DNA of 64,000 nucleotides. Source: an uncultured Erythrobacter sp. Lineage in GTDB: Bacteria > Pseudomonadota > Alphaproteobacteria > Sphingomonadales > Sphingomonadaceae. A program made the translations under genes and the position numbers. Position 1 is the first letter of the stretch. Each line of letters begins with the position of its first letter. Below, piece after piece: positions 18,466 to 26,330 of this stretch. The notes under the pieces are model-generated. The model searched no databases. It was not told the DNA's origin and was given only the letters and a program-made list of their open reading frames with translations. Where the stretch lies: NCBI GenBank assembly GCA_947488755.1, contig CANLAD010000001.1, positions 2,179,501 through 2,243,500 on the forward strand, in the 5' to 3' direction.

Positions 18466-19380
18466 CTACCGCGCCGCTTTGCGGCGCAGCCATGCTGTAA
18501 GTTCATCGTTCCAGTCGGTGTCGCGTGAGGATGGTTTGCGAACGTGGATCGTCCGCCCATCGCGGGCATAAGCGGCCAAGCCACGCGACGCGGCCAGCTC
18601 GCCGCCAGCATCGTGATCGACGAAGAGGTGAAGCTCGGTCACGCTTTCAGGCACGCTGACGAGACCGAAGCGCTCATTGCCCAGGGTCGCCCAGACGGGA
18701 ATGCCGGTGAGAGCATAGGCCGACATTGCGCTCTCGATGCCCTCAGCGAGGCCGAGCTTGCCGGAGGCCGGAGCGAAGAGGCGGACAGCAGCTTCACCGA
18801 GCGCGCCGAGCGCGCGTTTCGGCTTTTCGAAAGCGGCCTTGCCTGAAGCCTCGGTAGACAGGAACGTGCGGTGGATGGCGATCGGGCACTCGTCGAGGCT
18901 GACTGCCGCGATCATGGCGGGCAGAAAGCGGGCCCGTCCTTTCGGGCCAAGCGGCGTTCGTGGATGGAAGCGGAGCGCCGGAGATGCGGCGAGGATGCCG
19001 CGGCTTTCAAGATATGCCTTTGCCGGACTAGCACGCAGTGGCTGTGCATCGCGCCAGATCCTCAGCGCTACCGCCGAGGGTTTGCGGGTGCTGGTCGATT
19101 CGGGTTCGTTGGTGGTCGCAGAACCTGAAAAAAGCGCCGGTGCCTCGAAACCTTCACGCGCCAGAGCAGCCAGCACGCTCTGCTGATCGCATCCCGCGAA
19201 ACAGTGGAAGAGGATGGCCTGTCGGCCGAGCGACACACCGAGTGACGGCGTGCGGTCATCATGCGCGGGGCAACAGGCCATGCCCTTTGTGCCGGACCAT
19301 TTGCCCCCTCGCGATTCGCAAATGCGACGGGCGGTCTCGGCAAGCGACCGGTTGGGATGAGTTTGGACAGACAGGGACAT
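18466..19380 (-). CDS. Toprim domain primase-like protein
   Basis: This is a 304-aa protein. The N-terminal CHC2-type zinc finger pattern is visible: CPAHDDRTPSL near residue 37, and later HCFAGCD. A Toprim domain follows, with LGLAEGIESAMSAY (catalytic Glu) and LHLFVDHDAGG (the DxD pair). These are the features of DnaG-like primases carried by plasmids and ICEs, which prime the transferred or replicating strand. It would be transcribed ahead of the helicase and ParB genes. It has no helicase-binding C-terminal domain and is shorter than chromosomal DnaG. Confidence 0.85.
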   Translation of the reverse strand: MSLSVQTHPNRSLAETARRICESRGGKWSGTKGMACCPAHDDRTPSLGVSLGRQAILFHCFAGCDQQSVLAALAREGFEAPALFSGSATTNEPESTSTRKPSAVALRIWRDAQPLRASPAKAYLESRGILAASPALRFHPRTPLGPKGRARFLPAMIAAVSLDECPIAIHRTFLSTEASGKAAFEKPKRALGALGEAAVRLFAPASGKLGLAEGIESAMSAYALTGIPVWATLGNERFGLVSVPESVTELHLFVDHDAGGELAASRGLAAYARDGRTIHVRKPSSRDTDWNDELTAWLRRKAAR

Positions 19381-19469
19381 GCGAGCTCCTCAGCATGCAA
19401 AGTGGCCCCCCCATCAGCGTTCCTTTCCTCTCCCGAAGGCAGGCATTCACAGGTTTCCTACAGTCATAT

Positions 19470-19484
19470 GTTCTATTTATGTTC
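19470..19484 (+). promoter_or_regulatory. LexA (SOS) box
   Basis: GTTC-TATTTAT-GTTC is a perfect GTTC-N7-GTTC operator. It lies 35 bases before the lytic transglycosylase start (19519) and 90 bases from the diverging primase start (19380), so it could control either or both. Confidence 0.7.
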
Positions 19485-19518
19485 CATTGTGATTCGAATC
19501 AATGGAGCACCACTCGAG

Positions 19519-20103
19519 ATGACCTCTCTCAATTGTCGGACCGCGATAGCGGTCGCCTGCCTGGGGATGATCGCGACCTCCTCTCAGCAAGTCCGCGCCC
19601 AGGATTTCACCTTGTTCGAGCACGCGATCGTTCCGCCGAAGACGGACCAGCAGCCGGCAAGGGAATATCTTCCTGCAATCTACCAGGCCGAGCCAGCAAA
19701 CGTATCCTACCGGGAAGGCTTGTATATGGCGGCGATAGCCGAGGCTGAACGCCGTTACGGGCTTCCGACCAACCTGCTTCGTGCTCTTATTTGGGCTGAG
19801 TCCCGCTTCAATCCGATGGCTGTTAGCCCAGCCGGTGCTGCCGGGCTGGCTCAGCTTATGCCGGCCACGGCGAGAGAACTGGGCGTCCGGAACCGTCATG
19901 ACCCTCTTGCATCGATCGACGGTGGCGCCAGGTACCTTCGCGATATGTTGGACCGGTTCGACGCAGTCCACCTGGCCTTGGCTGCTTACAATGCTGGCCC
20001 AGGTGCCGTCTCCCGATCACGCGGCATTCCCAACAATGGTGAAACGCCGCAATATGTCCGGTCTGTGTTGGGACGTTGGCAAGCAATTGGTACGTACAAT
20101 TGA
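19519..20103 (+). CDS. Lytic transglycosylase (SLT domain)
   Basis: This is a 194-aa exported protein with a signal peptide at residues 1 to about 28, ending VRAQ. The SLT domain shows the catalytic Glu in LIWAESRFNP, then SPAGAAGLAQLMP, then the typical AYNAGPGAV. Such enzymes cut peptidoglycan to make room for transfer machinery (VirB1-like role). I chose ATG 19519 because it gives a clean signal peptide; an upstream in-frame ATG at 19468 would put a poor leader in front. No other secretion genes are near, so it could also be a remnant of a larger transfer region. Confidence 0.83.
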   Translation: MTSLNCRTAIAVACLGMIATSSQQVRAQDFTLFEHAIVPPKTDQQPAREYLPAIYQAEPANVSYREGLYMAAIAEAERRYGLPTNLLRALIWAESRFNPMAVSPAGAAGLAQLMPATARELGVRNRHDPLASIDGGARYLRDMLDRFDAVHLALAAYNAGPGAVSRSRGIPNNGETPQYVRSVLGRWQAIGTYN

Positions 20104-20167
20104 CGAAACTACCTGATTTCCGGCTATCGTCTGAAATCATGTGCCGGAATGAAGACGGACAACGCCA

Positions 20168-20719
20168 GTGAATGAGACCCCCGGTGAGCCGTTCGACTTT
20201 CGCAAGGCGTTGAAGGCACAGAAGCGCCGGAAGCTGAGAAAGGAGATCTCGTTGGGTTTGGGAGCATTCGCGATCGTATTTGCTGGAGGGATGCTGGCAC
20301 TCAACTGGCCAGTCCATGATGCCAGCCTTGCTAACGACGATCATCAGCCTCAGGCTTTATTCCAGCAAGCAAGCTCCCCACAATTCGACATCTGCGGATC
20401 CATCCGGCGCACATGCGTCGTGGATGGAGATACTTTCTGGCTTGATGGCGTGAAGATCCGGATTGCCGACATCGACACTCCCGAGATCAGCGAGCCTCGT
20501 TGCGACTATGAATACCAGCTCGGCATGCGCGCGACGCACCGCCTTGTCGAATTGCTGAATGGCGGGCCCTTTGAACTGAGGACCATCGGTAGCAGAGACG
20601 AGGATCAGTACGGTCGCAAATTGCGGGTTGTAACGCGCGGCGGCCGCTCGCTTGGCGATCAGCTGGTCAGCGAAGGCCTGGCGCGAACCTGGACCGGGAG
20701 ACGTGAACCATGGTGCTGA
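20168..20719 (+). CDS. Membrane-anchored thermonuclease-like (SNase) protein
   Basis: This 183-aa protein starts at GTG 20168. The N-terminus is basic (RKALKAQKRRKLRK), then one hydrophobic anchor lies at about 28-46, then the SNase fold. The fold carries VVDGDTFWLDG, IRIADIDTPEI and RDEDQYGRKLR, which hold the calcium-binding Asp residues and the Arg/Glu catalytic residues of the family. It would degrade DNA or RNA in the periplasm or at the membrane. It overlaps the next small gene by 10 bases. A second SNase gene at 22760 belongs to element B. Confidence 0.8.
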   Translation: MNETPGEPFDFRKALKAQKRRKLRKEISLGLGAFAIVFAGGMLALNWPVHDASLANDDHQPQALFQQASSPQFDICGSIRRTCVVDGDTFWLDGVKIRIADIDTPEISEPRCDYEYQLGMRATHRLVELLNGGPFELRTIGSRDEDQYGRKLRVVTRGGRSLGDQLVSEGLARTWTGRREPWC

Positions 20720-20904
20720 ACCGCGATCAGGAATTGTGGGCCGTCGCGCTCTGGGTCGAAAAGAACCATGGCGAAGAGGGAACCGCGTATATCGCGCAGC
20801 AAATCCAGCGGCTATCCAACGAAGGGGACGAGGCAGGCATGGCAACGTGGAAGACTGTTGCTGACCGCTTCGATCAGCTTAGCTGCCAAAGCTCTACGAA
20901 CTGA
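20710..20904 (+). CDS. DUF6961 family small protein
   Basis: This 64-aa protein starts with ATG at 20710, inside the end of the nuclease gene. It contains the pattern QELWAVALWVEKNHG followed by a helical segment (EAGMATWKTVADRFDQL), which matches the sphingomonad DUF6961 family from memory. No function is known. The translational overlap suggests coupled expression with the nuclease. Confidence 0.7.
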   Translation: MVLNRDQELWAVALWVEKNHGEEGTAYIAQQIQRLSNEGDEAGMATWKTVADRFDQLSCQSSTN

Positions 20905-20915
20905 GGCTCGGCACG

Positions 20916-21020
20916 ATGCGGAAGTGGCTTAAGGTCTGGGGCATCAGAATTGAGTTCGCCTTGCTCGCGTCAGTGTCCCTGATAGGGCTGGTCCTGAGCC
21001 TTCAATCCTGCACTGGCTGA
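20916..21020 (+). CDS. Possible small membrane peptide (34 aa)
   Basis: The short frame from ATG 20916 to TGA 21020 reads MRKWLKVWG, then a single hydrophobic stretch, and ends QSCTG. It follows the DUF6961 gene by 11 bases on the same strand and would be the last gene of that operon. There is no strong ribosome-binding site. It is included because its composition (basic N-terminus plus one membrane helix) is not what random frames usually give. Confidence 0.35.
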   Translation: MRKWLKVWGIRIEFALLASVSLIGLVLSLQSCTG

Positions 21021-21040
21021 GAAGAAATTCGTTCTTCCGA

Positions 21041-22264
21041 TCAACCCTTCGCAAACTTTCCCACGATGACCTTTCCTCCTGTCCGGAGCTCATCGAGGTA
21101 GTCGCTCCACCATTGAGCCATTCGCACACGCTCGTCCCAATGCTTGCCGCGATGGTAAATGCCGCGCACAACATTGCTGTCACCATGTGCTAGGGCACGC
21201 TCGATTGCGTCCGGATTCCAAAGTCCCGACTCGTTCAGGAATGTCGATGCCGTCGCCCGGAGTCCGTGCGCGGTGACTTCTTCTTTCGAGTATCCCATGC
21301 GACGGAAAGCGGCATTGAGCGTGTTTTCACTCATGGGACGCTTGGAGCTGCGCGCAGATGGGAAAACATATCCTTCGCGGCCGAGCATCTCGGCCAGATC
21401 TGTGAGATAGCTTCTAACTTGCTTGGAAAGCGGGACGGCATGCGCTCGGCGCGCTTTCATTTTACCGGCAGGGATCTTCCAGACCCCATCGACAAGGTCG
21501 ATCTCATGCCATTCGGCGTGCCGGAGTTCGCCGGGGCGTACGAACACATGCGGCGCTATCTGCAAAGCTAACTTCGTCACCATGTAGCCAGTGAAGTCGT
21601 CGATTGCGCGCAGTAGCCCGCCTAGCTCGGTGGGCTCGAGGATTGCTGCATAATGCGTGGCTCTCGGCGTTACGAGAGCGCCCTTCAGCATACTGGTCGG
21701 ATCGGATTTGCAGCGGGTGGTAGCAACACCATAGCGAAACACGCGGCCGGCGAACGAGCGGCATTTCTTCGCAGTCTCGTGCTTACCGGTGGCTTCCAGC
21801 CGTTTAAGGGGAGCCAGGACTTCGAACGGCTCGATCTCGTTGATGGGTCGGTTCCCGATGGCAGGCGCAAGCTTATCGAGGAAGTAATTGGCCTTGACGA
21901 TCGTGCCATCGGCGCGGCCATTCTGGACCATCATCTGTTCAATATACTCACGCGCGACTGCCTCGAACGTCTGTGCAGAAAGGAACTCCGCGCGGATTTT
22001 CCGCTTCCGCTTCTCAAAAGCCGGGTCGCCCCCTGAAGCAACAGCTCGTCGCGCCTCGTAGGCCGCGTCTCGCGCTTGCTTGAGGCTGATGTCGGGATAG
22101 CTGCCGATGCAGAGCTTCTTTTGCGCACCGCCGATCCGGTATCGGAATCGCCAAAGTTTGCTGCCGGTCGGCGTAACCTCAACATATAGGCCGCGCTCAT
22201 CGGTTACCTTGTACGGCTTATCCTTGGGCTTGAGTGCGCGGAGACGAGTATCTGTCAGCGGCAT
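21041..22264 (-). CDS. P4-type tyrosine site-specific integrase (element A)
   Basis: This 407-aa integrase would insert and excise element A at the tRNA-Leu 3' end. The N-terminal DUF4102 arm-binding domain (DERGLYVEV, GSYPDISLKQAR) is followed by the catalytic domain: RPGELR, then HGLRATAS, and a C-terminal RGIYHRG segment with the nucleophilic Tyr. The start lies 157 bases from the att repeat at 22422. It is a close paralogue of the integrase at 44228-45430, with long shared stretches such as LAHGDSN and RMAQWWSD. GGGCCT-like repeats near its start may be arm-type binding sites. Confidence 0.92.
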   Translation of the reverse strand: MPLTDTRLRALKPKDKPYKVTDERGLYVEVTPTGSKLWRFRYRIGGAQKKLCIGSYPDISLKQARDAAYEARRAVASGGDPAFEKRKRKIRAEFLSAQTFEAVAREYIEQMMVQNGRADGTIVKANYFLDKLAPAIGNRPINEIEPFEVLAPLKRLEATGKHETAKKCRSFAGRVFRYGVATTRCKSDPTSMLKGALVTPRATHYAAILEPTELGGLLRAIDDFTGYMVTKLALQIAPHVFVRPGELRHAEWHEIDLVDGVWKIPAGKMKARRAHAVPLSKQVRSYLTDLAEMLGREGYVFPSARSSKRPMSENTLNAAFRRMGYSKEEVTAHGLRATASTFLNESGLWNPDAIERALAHGDSNVVRGIYHRGKHWDERVRMAQWWSDYLDELRTGGKVIVGKFAKG

Positions 22265-22411
22265 GTGGGGGCCTTTTCATCTGGGCCTTTGCGAAACGGC
22301 CTCAAAAGGCCCACAAAAGTGTCTGGAACCCCCGAGAACAGGCGGGACGATCCGGAACGATCCAAGGGCCAAATCCCTAGGATTTCTGCGGGTTTTATAG
22401 ATTATTTGGGA

Positions 22412-22426
22412 GAACGTGAGAAGAAC
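22412..22426 (-). promoter_or_regulatory. LexA-box-like motif overlapping the att repeat
   Basis: GAAC-GTGAGAA-GAAC is GTTC-N7-GTTC on the minus strand, reading towards the integrase of element A about 150 bases away. One half lies in element DNA and the other in the att repeat, so a functional role is less certain than for the other boxes. Confidence 0.35.
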
Positions 22427-22454
22427 AAATGGTGCCCAGAAGAGGACTCGAACC
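22422..22454. repeat. Attachment-site repeat (att) between elements A and B
   Basis: These 33 bases are identical to 45600-45632. They include the 3' end of the tRNA-Leu gene with its CCA (TGGTGCCCAGAAGAGGACTC on the plus strand). The match stops on both sides, as expected for the core of a tRNA attachment site. The position beside an integrase gene marks the border of the tandem elements. Confidence 0.9.
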
Positions 22455-22759
22455 GCTCTCAGAATGTCGCAAAACTGCGAGAATCTTGACCTTGGTTACT
22501 TAAGTGAGGCCCCCGTTGGTGCCCCCAGAATGCATTTTTACCAGAGGATTTGGGTCCCATCCTCGAAAAAGTCTAATGATTTCAATATGCGTCTTTTAAC
22601 GCAAAACGCGTCTGATTTCCAGCAAATTTGCATGGCCGACCAGCTCCAATGCGGTGCATTTGAAGCGGTGGCGACCAGCTCCGAAAATGGGATGCTAAGT
22701 GAAACGATAATCAATTCTGCTACGATGCTGCTCGCCACCGTGAGGAGGAGAATTGGCGT

Positions 22760-23494
22760 TTGCTTGTCGCACCCGAAGATCCCGGTTCCGAAACCATTCG
22801 GGTGCCCGTCCTCAAGGTCTTTGACGGCGATGGCTTCCTGACCCGTATCGACAACCCGCGACGGGGAGCCAGCCTTGAAGTTACAATCAGGCTTGGGTTC
22901 ATCGACGCGCCGGAAATGGAGCAGCCTGGAGGCATCGAGGCGCGTGACTTTCTTCAATCGCTCATTGGCGGAAGGCATGTCGATCTGGCAATTCTGATGA
23001 AAATGGACACTGGCGGCATTGTCGATCGCCACAAGCGGATCGTAGCCGTGCCCTATTTGCAGATGGATCAGAGCAGTGGTGCCAGCGATGCGGCTTCCCG
23101 GCTCGGACAGTTCTTTCGGGGGCTGACTGCACCATCCCACCGCAACATCGAGCTAGAAATGATCCTCAATGGATGGGCATGGGTGCTTGATCGCTATGGC
23201 CCCGATGAAAGCTACTTCGATGCGCTGGAAGATGCTCAGCGAAATCGGCGCGGCATCTGGGCAAATGACGACAACGTTCATCCGTGGGAATTCAAGAAGC
23301 AACGCTACCGGGCTCGGCGGGCGAAGCCGAAGCCTGCTCCCCAAACGCCGCTCTTCGACGTACCTGAGTCAGCAATCTCTTGTCCAATGGAAGGCTGCGA
23401 TGGTCAGTTGGTTGAGAAGAGCGGACGTTTCGGGAGTTTCCTTGGATGCTCGAATTTTCCGAGGTGCCGTCACTCGCGCAATTTGAATGGATGA
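22760..23494 (+). CDS. Thermonuclease-like (SNase) protein with C-terminal zinc ribbon
   Basis: This protein of about 244 aa is the first gene inside element B. The SNase-like N-terminal domain starts with VPVLKVFDGDGFLTRI and has IRLGFIDAPEMEQPGG and a C-terminal NRRGIW motif. An extra zinc ribbon follows at about 209-240, with four Cys (CPMEGC ... GCSNFPRC), as in the topoisomerase C4 finger. The best start is TTG 22760, behind GAGGAGGAG at 22742-22750; no ATG is suitably placed. The domain pair suggests a DNA-binding nuclease, possibly with a defence or processing role. Confidence 0.75.
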   Translation: MLVAPEDPGSETIRVPVLKVFDGDGFLTRIDNPRRGASLEVTIRLGFIDAPEMEQPGGIEARDFLQSLIGGRHVDLAILMKMDTGGIVDRHKRIVAVPYLQMDQSSGASDAASRLGQFFRGLTAPSHRNIELEMILNGWAWVLDRYGPDESYFDALEDAQRNRRGIWANDDNVHPWEFKKQRYRARRAKPKPAPQTPLFDVPESAISCPMEGCDGQLVEKSGRFGSFLGCSNFPRCRHSRNLNG

Positions 23495-23612
23495 CTGAAG
23501 TGAGCTCTAAGGGATCGCAGCGATGTCCGAACGCGTCTGCAATTGAGGGGCTTTTATCCCGCAAAACGCGATTTCTAAAAAATGCGGGATAAATCGCGGA
23601 TTGGCCCTCTGC

Positions 23613-23627
23613 GTTCTTCCTATGTTC
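23613..23627 (+). promoter_or_regulatory. LexA (SOS) box
   Basis: GTTC-TTCCTAT-GTTC matches GTTC-N7-GTTC. It lies 68 bases before the start of the small gene at 23696 that precedes the AbiEii-type toxin. Confidence 0.6.
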
Positions 23628-23695
23628 GAACATTCTTGTTTTGCTAACGCATGAAGCGTATATTCTCGCTCTGAGATTGATTCCGTAGGTTTAAG

Positions 23696-23959
23696 ATGAG
23701 CAACCTAACTGCAAAGGTTCTGGCAACGGTGAACGCCCCCTATGGGGCGAACCATTCCGCTCATCAACTCGCTGCGCTCATCGCTGACCCATCGAGCGTG
23801 GCAACGTGTGACGCCAGCGTCTTCGCTTTCTTCTCGGAAGTGGCACCAGCGATCCAGAAAGCCTTCATGGCTGAAATGAAGGTCAATGAGGATATGGCAA
23901 AAGCTGTCGCTAGCCAGTTTTCCAAGATGGCTGGGTACTCGCTGCCTCTGGCAGCCTGA
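23696..23959 (+). CDS. Small protein upstream of the AbiEii-type toxin
   Basis: This is an 87-aa protein, helical and rich in Ala, Ser and Lys, with no recognised domain. It ends 4 bases before the probable GTG start of the nucleotidyltransferase toxin at 23964, so the two form one operon. In type IV AbiE systems the upstream gene encodes the antitoxin AbiEi, a larger winged-helix protein. This one is much shorter and does not look like AbiEi. It may be an unrelated or minimal antitoxin. Confidence 0.55.
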   Translation: MSNLTAKVLATVNAPYGANHSAHQLAALIADPSSVATCDASVFAFFSEVAPAIQKAFMAEMKVNEDMAKAVASQFSKMAGYSLPLAA

Positions 23960-23963
23960 GAGA

Positions 23964-24644
23964 GTGATCTCGCCTCGACAGCAGCCGAGCCAATGGCCGC
24001 TTTTATTTGATTTGGCATCCGACATCATCGCGCGAACCACCGAAGCCGTCGGCCGCGAGCCAGATTGGTCGTTCGGAGGTGGGACGGCATTGATGCTCCA
24101 GATCGATCATCGCGAGAGCCATGACATCGACCTCTTCATTCCCGATCCCCAATTCCTCCCCTACCTCAATCCCGAGACGCAGGGGTTTGAGCTCGAACGA
24201 ATGCCGGACACCTACGAGACAGACGGCGCAGGTTCACTCAAACTGATCTTCGAGGACATTGGCGAAATCGACTTCATTTGCTGTGCCGACATTACGCCAG
24301 AGCCATCACAGGTCAGTGAGCTAAGGGGGCGAACAATCCGGCAGGAAACACCGGCAGAGATAGTCGCAAAGAAGGTCTACTATCGCGGTGCATCGATGCA
24401 GCCACGCGACATGTTCGATATCGCGGCCACCAGCGAAAAGCTGGGCCAGAACTATGTGATCAATGCTCTCCGCGAATGCGGGGTCGATCGATGTAAGAAT
24501 GCACTTCGAGCTGCGGAGAATATGAAGCCTGACTTTGCTAGCTCGATCATCAAGCAACTCATGTACCGCGCCCGAAACGGTCACCTGATCGAGGAAGCGC
24601 AGGCGATTACGGCGCAGCTGCTGCGTGCAACCCTAGGCGCTTAA
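23964..24644 (+). CDS. AbiEii/AbiGii-family nucleotidyltransferase toxin
   Basis: This 226-aa protein starts at GTG 23964. The nucleotidyltransferase signature is present: FGGGTALML, then HRESHDIDLF, with the paired Asp of the metal site. A helical C-terminal half follows (AEIVAKKVYYRG, PRDMFDIAA), also typical of AbiEii. Enzymes of this family transfer nucleotides to tRNA and block growth during phage infection. The frame continues upstream to 23886, but that start overlaps the preceding gene and has no ribosome-binding site. Confidence 0.82.
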   Translation: MISPRQQPSQWPLLFDLASDIIARTTEAVGREPDWSFGGGTALMLQIDHRESHDIDLFIPDPQFLPYLNPETQGFELERMPDTYETDGAGSLKLIFEDIGEIDFICCADITPEPSQVSELRGRTIRQETPAEIVAKKVYYRGASMQPRDMFDIAATSEKLGQNYVINALRECGVDRCKNALRAAENMKPDFASSIIKQLMYRARNGHLIEEAQAITAQLLRATLGA

Positions 24645-24652
24645 GGCTCCCC

Positions 24653-25234
24653 TCACTCAACCCCAATATCAGCCCATTCAAGAACCAGCTTGTCACCCTT
24701 CACACGGGGCAAGGCCTTGCGTGGAATAAGTTTCCCGCGCACCTCGAATTCAGACGTGATCTTGACCAGAAAGACCATGCTGAAGTTCCGTTTAAGGTTT
24801 AGCGTGACCCGGTCATTGCTCTTGAATGGTGTGATTGTCTTGACCTCGACCAGGTCATTGCCGAGCCGTCCGTCCGATCCTTGAGCGTAGTTGCGGTGCA
24901 GCTTTATGCCGTGCGTGATCGCCCCGTAGAGTTCTCCGATATCGCCATACACCTGAAGGTGCTTGCCTGTGTGAAGGTGATAATTTTCAGCCGTGCCGAT
25001 CAGGTTCTCGAATATCGAGACCAGCGACAGATCGGCATTGGGATATTTTGCCCGCCATTCCTTGTACTGGATTTGCTCATTGATTTCGTCCCAGCTGATC
25101 CATTCGCCATCATCCCAGATGGCATTATCCGGCCCAAGTTGCTGCATCCGCAATTCCGCTAACGTGTAAAGATTTTCGCGTTTTCTTTGCATGTCCGCAA
25201 CAACGTGCAAAGCGAAAGCGCGATTGCTTGTCAT
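24653..25234 (-). CDS. Hypothetical protein with a possible PD-(D/E)xK-like core
   Basis: This is a 193-aa protein, convergent with the AbiEii gene. An ELYGAITHG segment followed by GNDLVEVKTITPF resembles the E...D/E-x-K layout of restriction-type nucleases (Glu, then EVK). A strand-rich stretch follows (LNLKRNFSMVFLVKI). Such proteins are often orphan restriction enzymes or sequence-specific DNA-binding effectors. The active-site reading is tentative, and I recognise no family by name. It has its own promoter region in the gap to alpA. Confidence 0.55.
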   Translation of the reverse strand: MTSNRAFALHVVADMQRKRENLYTLAELRMQQLGPDNAIWDDGEWISWDEINEQIQYKEWRAKYPNADLSLVSIFENLIGTAENYHLHTGKHLQVYGDIGELYGAITHGIKLHRNYAQGSDGRLGNDLVEVKTITPFKSNDRVTLNLKRNFSMVFLVKITSEFEVRGKLIPRKALPRVKGDKLVLEWADIGVE

Positions 25235-25581
25235 ATCGGCTCAAGCCGCGATTCGCGCGAAAACCAGTCTCCCGCTGCACCTGAACAGTAGAATCGGCCC
25301 TGCATTGGCCCGGAGCGGACACCAGCGGGAAAAATTCTTTCAGTCCCGAACTGTCCATACCCATCCAACATCGTCCACCCGCCAATGCGGAACGGCATTT
25401 GTTCTCTTTTTGTTCTTTCCTACATCATTGCGATTCGCATAGCATTGCTCGCGTCACCGAAGCTTGGTGGCGCTGAGTTGAACGTCTTATCGCACGGTTC
25501 GCAACGGCAATTTGAAGGACAACCCATCGTCGTGGGGGAACACGGCTTCGGTGACAGAACCTTGAAGCAAAGGAATCTGTC
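25235..25581. other. Divergent intergenic region
   Basis: This 347-base gap lies between the minus-strand nuclease-like gene and alpA. It holds a perfect LexA box at 25401-25415 and an AAGGAA ribosome-binding site near 25570 for alpA. I see no other gene or RNA. Confidence 0.5.
25401..25415 (+). promoter_or_regulatory. LexA (SOS) box upstream of alpA
   Basis: GTTC-TCTTTTT-GTTC is a perfect GTTC-N7-GTTC site in an AT-rich context (TTTGTTCTCTTTTTGTTC). It is about 165 bases before alpA and a similar distance from the opposite gene. Confidence 0.75.
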
Positions 25582-25773
25582 GTGCCGAATACTGAACTAC
25601 TCACCTGCCATGAGGTCATGCGCCTGACTGGCATTCGCAGCCGGACAACAATCTGGCGACGCATCCGCCGAGGTGCCTTTCCTCATCCCATCGACATTGG
25701 CGGCGGACGTATCCGCTGGCGTTCCACCGACATCGAGGAGTGGATCGAGGCCCTCCCCCTGCGCAGCTATTGA
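25582..25773 (+). CDS. alpA: AlpA-family excisionase/transcriptional regulator
   Basis: This 63-aa protein starts at GTG 25582 with an AAGGAA ribosome-binding site. It has the winged MerR/excisionase-like fold of the AlpA family: LLTCHEVMRLTGI, then TTIWRRIRRGAFP, then GRIRWRSTDIEEWI. AlpA proteins activate integrase genes or act as excisionases in P4-like elements. An SOS box upstream suggests that DNA damage could trigger excision. It heads the mobilization gene group. Confidence 0.85.
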   Translation: MPNTELLTCHEVMRLTGIRSRTTIWRRIRRGAFPHPIDIGGGRIRWRSTDIEEWIEALPLRSY

Positions 25774-25814
25774 CCCCCCAAGGCGGGCAATGGTCCGCAG
25801 AAAGCATCTCTCCC

Positions 25815-26330
25815 ATGTCCATCCTTTCCCTTATCAACGCGGCCCTGCAGAAGCATGGCTGGCTGATTGCTCGCCTTCCGAGCGATGAAGAAGAGCGCGC
25901 GGTCCAACTCATCGAATTGCTCGTTGAAGACACTGCCGACGGGCGTGCTCGTCGGCACACTCTCCGACCCTGGCTTTGGTACGAACGCCCAGTCCGCGAG
26001 CGATTTGAGGGGCAAGATTGTTGCCTCACTGTCGAGGGCCCGATCTACAGGAGCCGGGACGGAACCGGATATCCGCTTGGCAGCCAGCTTCGTACCGAAT
26101 TCGGGTGGCTCGACCTTTCGCCAGAAGAGACCAACCTGCTCGCAGATGACGTTCGATCAGCGATCGACCTCGCACTGCTTCGCTGGTTTACGCGCCCCGA
26201 AATGGCGGACCGCCAGTTGCCTTCGCGCCAATCCCGCGATCGCTACTTTGACGACGATGTCGCCCGCAATCTGATCCTGTCTGCGACGCCTCCAACGGCA
26301 AGCATGAAGCAAGACGCCCATGCCAGTTGA
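25815..26330 (+). CDS. Hypothetical protein between alpA and the mob genes
   Basis: A start at ATG 25815 gives 171 aa. The protein is soluble and mixed alpha/beta, with many charged residues and no recognised motif. It is the second gene after alpA on the same strand, 41 bases downstream. Its role is unknown; conserved positions near alpA suggest regulation or replication of the element. Confidence 0.5.
   Translation: MSILSLINAALQKHGWLIARLPSDEEERAVQLIELLVEDTADGRARRHTLRPWLWYERPVRERFEGQDCCLTVEGPIYRSRDGTGYPLGSQLRTEFGWLDLSPEETNLLADDVRSAIDLALLRWFTRPEMADRQLPSRQSRDRYFDDDVARNLILSATPPTASMKQDAHAS

Larger units (their letters stand above)
1..22454. mobile_element. Integrative element A (partial, right end in window)
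   Basis: The right end is defined by the tRNA-Leu-derived repeat at 22422-22454 and the adjacent tyrosine integrase gene at 21041-22264. The content is accessory: metal efflux, DUF2493, ArdC, a five-gene unknown operon, ParB-domain protein, strawberry-notch helicase, Toprim primase, lytic transglycosylase and nucleases. No third copy of the 33-bp repeat was found to the left, so the left end probably lies outside the window. No type IV secretion genes are visible in this part. Taking the element back to base 1 is an inference from gene content. Confidence 0.75.
22265..22759. other. Integrase-att junction region between the two elements
   Basis: This 495-base stretch has no supported gene. 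It contains GGGCCT/AGGCCC repeats close to the integrase start (22270-22315), a GAAC-N7-GAAC motif at 22412-22426 and the att repeat at 22422-22454. After the repeat comes the left end of element B, where I see only short frames. An AGGATTTCTGCGGGTTT segment at 22379-22395 recurs at 26417-26433. Confidence 0.6.
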
